Origin: JBBECF01 sp040881945
GTDB taxonomy: Bacteria; Pseudomonadota; Alphaproteobacteria; Dongiales; Dongiaceae
Assembly (NCBI GenBank): GCA_040881945.1
Contig: JBBECF010000089.1
Span: 1 to 29,077 of the forward strand
Length of the DNA: 29,077 bases
Reading direction: 5' to 3'
Shown here: positions 22,951 through 29,077 of the stretch, piece after piece
How positions within the stretch are numbered: the first letter of the stretch is position 1
Layout: each line of letters opens with the position of its first letter
Notes under the pieces: generated by a model
Databases searched by the model: none
Seen by the model: only the letters and a program-made list of their open reading frames with translations
Told to the model about the DNA's origin: nothing
Position numbers and translations under genes: made by a program

Positions 22951-23591
22951 ACCAGCGCGGCATGGGCCGCGAGCTCGGCGTCGGTGGGCCGGTGGACGCG
23001 CGACGGGCGCGGCCGACCCTGAACATCGGGTGCGGCCGTGTCGCGAGCCGGCGCGAGGCCGACCAAATCGAAGCCGGCCTGCCGTCCGCCGATCAATTCG
23101 AGATAGACCTCGGCGAGCAGCTCCGCGTCGAGTAACGCCCCGTGCCTGGCGCGCGCCGAGTTGTCGATGGCGAATCGCCGGCACAGCGCGTCCAGGCTGG
23201 CCTGCGCGCCCGGGAACTTCCGCCGCGCCATCGCCAACGTGTCGAGGGCCCGGGCGGACGCGAGGGCGGGCCGTTCCAGACGCGCCAACTCTGTGTTGAG
23301 GAACCCCAGATCGAACTCGGCGTTGTGGATGACCAGCGGCGCCTCGCCGAGGAAGGCGAGAAACCCGTCCACGATTTCGGCGAAGCGCGGCTGCCCGGCG
23401 AGGAAATCGCCGGACAGGCCGTGCACGTCGTAGGCGCCGGTGGAGATTTCGCGCTCCGGGTTAACGTAACTGTGGAAATGCCGTCCGGTCGGCAGGTGGT
23501 TCAGCAGTTCGACGCAGGCGATTTCGACGATGCGGTCGCCGGCGTGGGCGTCGAGCCCGGTGGTTTCGGTATCGAGGACGATCTCACGCAT
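22951..23591 (-). CDS. dnaQ: DNA polymerase III epsilon subunit (3'-5' proofreading exonuclease), 3' end lost in gap
   Basis: About 213 residues are visible, with the C-terminus in the run of N. This DEDDh exonuclease proofreads in the polymerase III core. Exo I is IVLDTETTGLD, Exo II is VIHNAEFDLGFLNTEL, and Exo III is ARHGALLDAELLAEVYLEL with the catalytic His. A disordered linker (QGRPRPSRVHRPTDAELAAHA) leads toward the polymerase-binding tail. Its ATG overlaps the coaE stop by 8 bp, so it is the last gene of the maf-aroE-coaE-dnaQ series. Confidence 0.95.
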
Positions 23592-24195
23592 GACGACGGC
23601 CCCGGCTGGTCCGGCGCAACACTCTGACGATCCGAGCCAGGGCGCGCAAGCTCGTGCGTCGGTCCAGGCCCGTCGGCACGACGAAGTCCGCCCGTCGGCG
23701 CTTGTCGCGGTCGGGGGTCTGCCGCGCCTCGACGCCGGCGAGCCACTGCGCCGTCATGCCCGGGCGACGGCGCAACCGCGCGAGCTGCACGAATCGCGGC
23801 GCCGTCACGGCCACGATGGCGTCGCAACTTCGCTGCGCTCCGGTCTCGAAGAGCAGCGGGATGTCGAGCACCACCAGCGGCCGCCGCGCCGCCGCCGCCC
23901 GGGCCAGAAAGCGCCGCTGGGCGCGCCGTACCAGGGGATGCAGGATGGCTTCCAGGCGCCGCAGAGCCGCCGGGTCCGCGAACACCCGCCGGCCGAGCTC
24001 GCGGCGATCGACCACGCCGTCGCGGACGACCCCGGGAAACGCGGCCGCGACGGCGGCCACCACTGCGCTGTTTGTGCTTAGCAGCCGATGCACCTCGGCG
24101 TCGGAATCGTGCATCGGCAGGCCGAGCCGGCGCAATGCCGCCGCCGCCTTCGACTTGCCCATGGCGATCGATCCGGTGAGGCCGAGGACGATCAC
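23584..24195 (-). CDS. coaE: Dephospho-CoA kinase
   Basis: A 203-residue P-loop kinase that phosphorylates dephospho-CoA in the last step of coenzyme A synthesis. The protein begins MIVLGLTGSIAMGKSKAAAALRRLG, where GSIAMGKS is the Walker A motif. DSDAEVH holds the catalytic Asp; LVVLDIPLLFETG and the RQTPDRDKRRRADFVV region are typical. The start is GTG 24195, the first sensible start before the P-loop; no ATG exists in a suitable place. It is 13 bp after aroE and overlaps dnaQ by 8 bp. Confidence 0.94.
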   Translation of the reverse strand: MIVLGLTGSIAMGKSKAAAALRRLGLPMHDSDAEVHRLLSTNSAVVAAVAAAFPGVVRDGVVDRRELGRRVFADPAALRRLEAILHPLVRRAQRRFLARAAAARRPLVVLDIPLLFETGAQRSCDAIVAVTAPRFVQLARLRRRPGMTAQWLAGVEARQTPDRDKRRRADFVVPTGLDRRTSLRALARIVRVLRRTSRGRRHA

Positions 24196-24208
24196 GCCCG
24201 ATCCCGGT

Positions 24209-25060
24209 TCACGCCGCCACCTCCGCCAGCACGAAGTCGCGCAAGGTCGCCGTGACCTGCGGCGCGACGCCGAACCAGGCCGCGAAGCCCGGCCGGGCCT
24301 GGTGCAGCAGCATGCCGAGCCCATCGACAACGCGGTTGCCGCGGGCGCGCGCCGCGGCAAGTAGCGGCGTTTCGAGGGGCGCATAGACGATGTCGTTGAC
24401 CACCGCGGCGCCCGGCAGGGCGGAAAGCTCGAGATCGAGCGGCGGCTGGCCCGCCATGCCCAGCGTCGTGGCATTGACCAGCAGCGCCGCGTCGGCGAGC
24501 GCCGCGGCGCGCTCCGGCCAGGCGACGACTCGAAATGGCCCGCCGATCTCCGCCGCCAGTCTTCGGGCCCGCTCCGGCGTGCGGTTGACGAGACGGATCT
24601 CCGGCGCGCCGCCGTCGGCAAGGGCCGCCGCGATCGCCCGTGCCGCCCCGCCCGCCCCGAGCAGGACCGCGGCCCCGTCCGACGCCCGCCATCCGGGCAG
24701 CGCGGCGGCAAGATTCTCCAGAAAGCCGAAGCCGTCGGTGTTGCTGCCCTCGAGCTGGCCGTCGGCGTCGATCACGATCGTGTTGACGGCGCCGATCCGC
24801 CGCGCCGCGTCGCTTGCCCGATCGATGACGGCGAGCGCCGCCTCCTTATGCGGCACGGTTACGTTGACGCCACTGAATCCCAGGAGCGGCAAGGCGCGCA
24901 ACGCCGTCGCCAGGTTCTCGGGCCGCACGGCGATCGGCACATAGGCGCCGTCGATGCCGTGCTTCTCGAGCCAGAATCCGTGCAGCCGCGGCGACCGCGA
25001 ATGGGCGACCGGCCAGCCGACGACGCCGGCCAGCCGCGCGCGGCCGGTCAGGGTTCTCAT
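24209..25060 (-). CDS. aroE: Shikimate dehydrogenase
   Basis: A 283-residue enzyme reducing 3-dehydroshikimate to shikimate with NADPH. Substrate-binding GWPVAHSRSPRLHGFWL is at the start, the catalytic Lys lies in GVNVTVPHKEAAL, and the Asp in EGSNTDGFGF. The nucleotide-binding loop is VLLGAGGAARAIAAAL with NRTPERARRL, whose Arg fits NADPH preference. The C-terminal GLGMLLHQARPGFAAWFG is conserved. The ATG overlaps the maf stop in an ATGA. Confidence 0.96.
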   Translation of the reverse strand: MRTLTGRARLAGVVGWPVAHSRSPRLHGFWLEKHGIDGAYVPIAVRPENLATALRALPLLGFSGVNVTVPHKEAALAVIDRASDAARRIGAVNTIVIDADGQLEGSNTDGFGFLENLAAALPGWRASDGAAVLLGAGGAARAIAAALADGGAPEIRLVNRTPERARRLAAEIGGPFRVVAWPERAAALADAALLVNATTLGMAGQPPLDLELSALPGAAVVNDIVYAPLETPLLAAARARGNRVVDGLGMLLHQARPGFAAWFGVAPQVTATLRDFVLAEVAA

Positions 25061-25680
25061 GCCGCGAGCGCGCCCCGGGCGCGCAGGAACTCGAGCAGCG
25101 GCAGCAGGGGCAGGCCGAGAATTGCGAAGTAGTCCCCCTGGATGCGCGAGAACAGCTGCGCGCCGACGCCTTCAAGCTGATAGGCGCCGACCGAGACCAG
25201 CACCGCCGGCCCGGCGACGCTCAGGTAGGAGTCGAGAAATGCGTCGCTGAACGGGCGCATCGTCAGCGTCGCGCGCTCGCTCTGGTGCCACAACCGCGCG
25301 CCGTCGCACACCGCCACGACGCAGCTATGCAGGTCATGGGAGCGGCCGCGCAGCGCCAGCAGGTCGTCACGGGCCTGGGCCAGGCTCTCCGGCTTGTCGA
25401 ACCAGCGGCCGCCGCAGTCGAGAATCTGGTCCGCGCCGATGACCAAATTTCCGGGATGGCGGCTGGATACCTTCTGCGCCTTAAGCTCAGCCAGCGTTTC
25501 GGCCGCCGCCGCCGCGTCCGCGCCGGCGGCGCGCAGCGAGACCCTGATCTCGGCCTCGTCGATAGTCGCCGGCTCGGCGATCGCGGCCACACCGGCGCCG
25601 CGCAGGAGCGCCGCCCGCGCCGCGCTGGCGGAGGCAAGAACGATTGCCGCGGGGCGGCGTTCGGAAAGCGCCTCAGTCAT
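25057..25680 (-). CDS. maf: Maf-family nucleoside triphosphate pyrophosphatase
   Basis: A 207-residue Maf/HAM1-fold protein. Maf proteins hydrolyse non-canonical or modified NTPs and have been linked to septum inhibition. VLASASAARAALL corresponds to the N-terminal loop, which in most members reads SxRR; here only one Arg remains. VIGADQILDCGGRWFDKP is the central motif, with Gln where many have Thr, and GAYQLEGVGAQLFSRIQGDYFAILGLPL is the C-terminal motif. The Asp-Gln pair recalls the YceF (m7GTP) group, but the C-terminal motif is closer to other Mafs, so the substrate is unsure. It overlaps aroE by 4 bp and the upstream regulator by 8 bp. Confidence 0.88.
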   Translation of the reverse strand: MTEALSERRPAAIVLASASAARAALLRGAGVAAIAEPATIDEAEIRVSLRAAGADAAAAAETLAELKAQKVSSRHPGNLVIGADQILDCGGRWFDKPESLAQARDDLLALRGRSHDLHSCVVAVCDGARLWHQSERATLTMRPFSDAFLDSYLSVAGPAVLVSVGAYQLEGVGAQLFSRIQGDYFAILGLPLLPLLEFLRARGALAA

Positions 25681-26506
25681 GGCTCGGCGACACCTCGCCG
25701 GCGCGGTGTCGCGCCAACATCTGGATGATCGCGGCGGCGGTCTCCTCGATCGAGCGTCGCGACACGTCGATCACCGGCCAGCCATTATCCGCGCATAGCC
25801 GCCGGGCGGTCGCCACTTCGCGCTTGACCACCTCGGGATCGACATAGTCGGTCTCCTCGCTCTCGGGCAGCAGGCGCAGGCGGGTGCGCCGGATCTGCAC
25901 GAGCTGCGTCGGGTCCTTGGTCAGGCCGATGATCAGCGGCCGTTTGACGGCGAGCAGTTCGGCGGGCACCGGACAGCCAGGAACGACCGGCACATTGGCC
26001 GCCTTGATGCCTCGGTTGGCCAGATAGACGCAGGTCGGCGTCTTCGAGCTGCGCGAGACGCCGACAAGGATGACGTCGGCCTCTTCGTAATTCCAGCTCG
26101 CCTGACCGTCGTCGTGGCTCAGAGCGAAGCCCATGGCGTCGATGCGCCCGAAATATTCGGCATCGAGCTCGTGCTGGCGCCCCGGCTGGCCGCGGCTCTT
26201 CAGTCCGAGATAGCCGGCGAGCGCGCCGATCACCGGATCGAGAACCGAGATGCAAGGGACTTGCAGGCGCCGGCAGCCGTCCTCCAGCGTCGCGCGCAAC
26301 TGTTCGTTCACGAGGGTGAACAGCACGATGCCGGAATTGGCCTCGACTCCGGCAAGGACCTTTACCATCTGACCGGGCGTGCGAATCAGGGTCCAGACAT
26401 GCTCCGTCGGCTCGACCCCTTCGAATTGAACGAGGCAGGCGCGGGCAACGCTGTTGATCGTCTCGCCCGTGGCATCGGAGACAAGATGCAAATGAAATTG
26501 CTTCAC
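25673..26506 (-). CDS. PPDK regulatory protein (bifunctional kinase/pyrophosphorylase, DUF299)
   Basis: A 277-residue protein that, in this family, inactivates pyruvate phosphate dikinase or PEP synthase by ADP-dependent phosphorylation of a threonine and reverses this by Pi-dependent dephosphorylation. FHLHLVSDATGETINSVARA at the start, the P-loop-like GVSRSSKTPTCVYLANRG, and GLTKDPTQLVQIRRTRL are family signatures. The start is GTG 26506, judged by alignment of the FHLHLVSDATG start. This gene next to hemE on the other side of a non-coding region is the arrangement at the Caulobacter and Rickettsia replication origins. It heads the minus-strand series to dnaQ. Confidence 0.94.
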   Translation of the reverse strand: MKQFHLHLVSDATGETINSVARACLVQFEGVEPTEHVWTLIRTPGQMVKVLAGVEANSGIVLFTLVNEQLRATLEDGCRRLQVPCISVLDPVIGALAGYLGLKSRGQPGRQHELDAEYFGRIDAMGFALSHDDGQASWNYEEADVILVGVSRSSKTPTCVYLANRGIKAANVPVVPGCPVPAELLAVKRPLIIGLTKDPTQLVQIRRTRLRLLPESEETDYVDPEVVKREVATARRLCADNGWPVIDVSRRSIEETAAAIIQMLARHRAGEVSPSHD

Positions 26507-26883
26507 GGGGCTATTGCTCGGCTCGGCTGTTCATCACAGGATGCAATCCGGGGATAACTACTCGACAAGCGCCAGTCCATCCCGACCGTCACACACACCG
26601 CCGGAAACCGGCCCCGCCTTGCACACAGGTGAAAGTTGCTTGGCACCGGTCGGGAATATCGGGGACAACCTTGCATGAATGCGGCATCTGTCCCCATGAC
26701 TCCCGCTGCTAGACAAAGCCGCGGCGATCTCTTTTCCTGCAACGGACCACAGGCGACAATCGTTATTCCCGACCCGGCCATGGATCCTGTCGATCATTCC
26801 GGTACGACTCGCAATCCCCAGGTTTCACCGCACTACAACCTACAACAACACCTATTAGATAAACTATAGGTAGTAGGGGACAG
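26507..26883. other. oriC: Candidate chromosomal replication origin (oriC) and hemE promoter region
   Basis: A 377-bp non-coding region between divergent genes. Location between the PPDK regulator and hemE matches the known alphaproteobacterial origin (Caulobacter, Rickettsia). Five short motifs of type GGGGA-pyrimidine-A/T occur: CGGGGATAA at 26549, CGGGGACAA at 26660, TGGGGACAG (minus) at 26688, TGGGGATT (minus) at 26813 and AGGGGACAG at 26875. The first differs from the DnaA box TGTGGATAA at two positions; no perfect box is present. An AT-rich stretch (26822..26875), with an acctat/ataggt palindrome at 26850..26871, adjoins hemE and could be the unwinding element or the hemE promoter. The call rests mainly on gene context. 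Confidence 0.6.
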
Positions 26884-27951
26884 ATGGCACAGGAAGCGCC
26901 GACATTGCCGATCGCATCCGATGACAAGCTGTTGCTGCGTGCGCTGCGCGGGGCCGATTGCGAACGGCCGCCGTTCTGGCTGATGCGGCAGGCAGGCCGT
27001 TACCTGCCGGAGTACCGGGCTGCGCGAGCGAGGGTTGCAAGCTTCATGGAGCTGTGTCTGACGCCGGAGCTCGCTGCCGAAGTGACCTTGCAGCCGGTAC
27101 AGCGTTTCGCCATGGATGGGGCGATCCTGTTCTCCGATATCCTGGTCGTGCCGTATGGGCTGGGCCAGGGCGTGACCTTCGAGGAGGGACAGGGCCCGGT
27201 GCTGGAGCCGTTGCGGGTTCCGGGCGATTTGGAGAAACTGTCCGTGGAGCGGCTCGCGCCGACGCTCGAGCCGGTGTACGAGGCAATCCGTTTGCTGCGC
27301 CGGAAGCTGCCGGGTAGAACCGCCCTGATCGGCTTTGCCGGGGCGCCGTGGACTCTAGCGGCCTACATGATCGAGGGCGGTAGCAGCCGGGACTTTACCG
27401 AGGTCAAGGGTTGGGCATACCGGGAACCCGAGTCCTTTGCGCGGCTGATCGATCTTCTGGTTGACGCGATTGCGTTGCATCTGACGGCGCAGATCGCGGC
27501 CGGCGCCGAGGCGGTTCAGATTTTCGACAGTTGGGCGGGGGTTCTGCCCGACGATCAACTGCGACGCTGGGGTCTCGCCCCGACGCGGGAGGTGGTGCGG
27601 CGCGTCAAGGCGGCGTATCCGGACGTGCCGGTCATCGTGTTTCCCCGCGGCGTCGGCGCGTTCTACCGTGACTATGCGGATGGCGCCGGCGCCGACGCGT
27701 TGAGTCTCGACACGAGCGTGCCGATCGACTGGGCGGCGGAGACGCTGCAGCCGCGTGTCGTACTGCAGGGGAATCTCGATCCAGGGCTGCTGGTCGTCGG
27801 CGGCGAGCCGCTGTTGCGCGCGGTCGGGCGCATCCTCGGGCGGTTGGGTCGCGGGCGGTTCGTCTTCAACCTCGGCCATGGCGTGCTGCCGCAAACGCCG
27901 CCGGAACATGTGGCGCTCTTGGCCGCTACGATTCGCGACTGGAAAAGCTGA
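26884..27951 (+). CDS. hemE: Uroporphyrinogen decarboxylase
   Basis: A 355-residue cytosolic enzyme that removes four carboxyl groups from uroporphyrinogen III to give coproporphyrinogen III. The N-terminal signature PPFWLMRQAGRYLPEYR contains the substrate-binding arginines. ILFSDILVVPYGLG carries the catalytic Asp. GFAGAPWTLAAYMIEGG, IFDSWAG and NLGHGVLPQTPPEH are also conserved. Length is normal. The start at 26884 directly follows AGGGGACAG, which acts as the ribosome site. It is the first gene of a plus-strand heme cluster with hemH and hemJ and borders the candidate origin. Confidence 0.97.
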   Translation: MAQEAPTLPIASDDKLLLRALRGADCERPPFWLMRQAGRYLPEYRAARARVASFMELCLTPELAAEVTLQPVQRFAMDGAILFSDILVVPYGLGQGVTFEEGQGPVLEPLRVPGDLEKLSVERLAPTLEPVYEAIRLLRRKLPGRTALIGFAGAPWTLAAYMIEGGSSRDFTEVKGWAYREPESFARLIDLLVDAIALHLTAQIAAGAEAVQIFDSWAGVLPDDQLRRWGLAPTREVVRRVKAAYPDVPVIVFPRGVGAFYRDYADGAGADALSLDTSVPIDWAAETLQPRVVLQGNLDPGLLVVGGEPLLRAVGRILGRLGRGRFVFNLGHGVLPQTPPEHVALLAATIRDWKS

Positions 27952-27977
27952 CGCCGGCGCAGCATAGTCCGCCGGCC

Positions 27978-29015
27978 ATGACCAAGACCGCGATCGTGCT
28001 TTTCAACCTCGGCGGCCCGGATAGTCCGGACGCGGTCGAGCCGTTCCTGTTCAACCTGTTCTGCGATCCGGCGATCATCGGTTTGCCGCAGCCGCTGCGC
28101 TGGGTCGTGGCGCGACTGGCGGCGAAGCGGCGGGCGCGCGTGGCGCGGGACATCTACGCCCGGCTCGGCGGTTCGTCGCCGCTGCTCGAGAACACGCGCC
28201 AGCAAGCGGCGGCGCTGGCAGCGGCGCTCGGCCGCGACGAGGCTCGGGTCTTTCCCTGCATGCGCTATTGGCACCCGATGGCGGAGGCGGTAGCTGCCGA
28301 GGTCCGCAACTTCGCGCCGGACCGGATCGTGTTGCTGCCGCTCTATCCGCAGTTCTCCTCGACGACGACAAGGTCGTCGGTTCGGGCGTGGCGACAAGCC
28401 GCCGGCGCCGTCGGGCTGAAGGTGCCGACGAAGCTCGTCTGCTGCTATGCGACGGAACCGGGCTTTCTCGCGGCATTGGCCGACCGCACGCGCGGCGCCG
28501 TGGCGGAGGCCGCGGCGGCGGCGGCCGGTGCGCCGCGCGTGCTGTTTTCGGCGCACGGCCTGCCGAAGCGCGTCGTGGCGCGCGGCGATCCCTATCAGCG
28601 CCAGGTCGAGCACACGGCCACGGCCCTGGCCGCGTGGTTGGGGCTGGCCCCCGACGGCTGGACGGTGTGCTACCAGAGCCGCGTCGGGCCGCTCGAATGG
28701 ATCGGACCGTCGACCGAGGACGAATTGCGACGGGCCGGGCGCGACGGCGTCGCGGTCGCGGTGGTGCCGATCGCGTTCGTCTCCGAGCATTCCGAGACCC
28801 TGGTCGAGCTCGACATCGACTATCGCGAGCTGGCGCGGCGGGCCGGCGTTCCGGCCTATGCCCGGGCGGCGACGGTCGGGACCAGCCCGGCCTTCATCGA
28901 CGGGCTGGCCGGCCTGGTCCGGGGCGCCATCGACGGCGCGGCGGCGGTGCGCCCGGAGAGCGGCCGGCGACGCTGCCCGGCCGGTGCGATTTGCGGTCTC
29001 GACGAGGCCGCATAG
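27978..29015 (+). CDS. hemH: Ferrochelatase
   Basis: A 345-residue enzyme inserting ferrous iron into protoporphyrin IX, the final step of protoheme synthesis. AIVLFNLGGPDSPDAVEPFLFNLF is the typical start. VLFSAHGLPKRVV holds the metal-site His, and FVSEHSETLVELDIDY holds the conserved Glu. RYWHPM and LPLYPQFSSTTT line the porphyrin site. The C-terminus contains two cysteines five apart (CPAGAIC), in a region where some bacterial ferrochelatases bind a 2Fe-2S cluster; two residues are not enough to claim one here. It begins 26 bp after hemE and is followed 27 bp later by hemJ. Confidence 0.96.
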   Translation: MTKTAIVLFNLGGPDSPDAVEPFLFNLFCDPAIIGLPQPLRWVVARLAAKRRARVARDIYARLGGSSPLLENTRQQAAALAAALGRDEARVFPCMRYWHPMAEAVAAEVRNFAPDRIVLLPLYPQFSSTTTRSSVRAWRQAAGAVGLKVPTKLVCCYATEPGFLAALADRTRGAVAEAAAAAAGAPRVLFSAHGLPKRVVARGDPYQRQVEHTATALAAWLGLAPDGWTVCYQSRVGPLEWIGPSTEDELRRAGRDGVAVAVVPIAFVSEHSETLVELDIDYRELARRAGVPAYARAATVGTSPAFIDGLAGLVRGAIDGAAAVRPESGRRRCPAGAICGLDEAA

Positions 29016-29042
29016 GGAAGCGGGACGGCGGAGCGACGCGAC

Positions 29043-29077
29043 ATGGATGGTTACCTCTGGCTCAAGGCCCTGCACAT
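29043..29077 (+). CDS. hemJ: Start of HemJ-type protoporphyrinogen oxidase, cut by window edge
   Basis: Only 11 codons are present: MDGYLWLKALH, the usual N-terminus of the HemJ (UPF0093) membrane protein, whose conserved early His is at residue 11. HemJ oxidises protoporphyrinogen IX in bacteria lacking HemG and HemY. GGAG lies 9 bases before the ATG. The hemE-hemH-hemJ order on one strand is common in alphaproteobacteria and supports the call, which otherwise rests on very little sequence. Confidence 0.72.
   Translation, partial: MDGYLWLKALH

Noticed and set aside
1..29077. CRISPR arrays, rRNA and tRNA genes
   Set aside because: I saw no regularly spaced repeats and no cloverleaf or rRNA-like segments on either strand.

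Overview
The window is very GC-rich chromosomal DNA from an alphaproteobacterium, most likely a Rhodospirillales-type organism. The grounds are the gene set and order: a hisB-hisH-hisA-hisF-hisE block, hslVU, a two-domain dCTP deaminase, tim44-like/mltA/smr, fxsA, secB, then dnaQ-coaE-aroE-maf-PPDK regulator facing hemE-hemH-hemJ. The species cannot be named from sequence alone. A run of exactly 100 N (22851..22950) shows this is a scaffold; it truncates secB and dnaQ.

Layout. 1..3902: an IS200-like/RAYT transposase running off the left edge, then a 1020-residue membrane sensor kinase with a LytS-type membrane domain, four PAS modules and a kinase core. One PAS module is a LOV domain whose photoactive cysteine is serine. 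3886..9144 (minus): the histidine operon hisB-hisH-GNAT-hisA-hisF-hisE-HIT, with stop/start overlaps from hisH to hisF. It is interrupted between hisF and hisE by a roughly 1 kb, less GC-rich insert carrying a membrane-anchored thermonuclease on the opposite strand, flanked by a 23-bp duplication of the hisF 3' end. 9246..12597: dcd (minus) divergent from hslVU (plus). 12710..14011: an Hpt-REC-REC phosphorelay protein. 14022..20287 (minus): a long, tightly packed set tim44-like, mltA, lutA, lutB, small membrane protein, lutC, smr, xre; smr carries a perfect 44-bp inverted repeat inside its reading frame. 20372..22850: fxsA and secB, separated by a lower-GC insert with dinD and a divergent small gene with a coiled coil and a winged-helix-like domain. 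22951..26506 (minus): dnaQ, coaE, aroE, maf and the PPDK regulatory kinase/pyrophosphorylase, each overlapping or nearly touching the next. 26507..26883: a 377-bp non-coding region that, from its neighbours (PPDK regulator on one side, hemE on the other, as at the Caulobacter and Rickettsia origins), is a candidate chromosomal replication origin. 26884..29077: hemE, hemH and the start of hemJ, the last steps of heme synthesis.

Most genes are housekeeping: histidine synthesis, proteolysis by HslUV, L-lactate oxidation by LutABC, cell-wall turnover, protein export, proofreading, CoA, shikimate and heme synthesis. The accessory content is confined to the transposase edge, the thermonuclease insert, the dinD insert and the repeat in smr. 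I did not find a clearly new multi-gene system. The best leads are the cysteine-less LOV kinase, the hisF-targeted insert, the in-gene inverted repeat, the dinD/winged-helix pair and the candidate origin.
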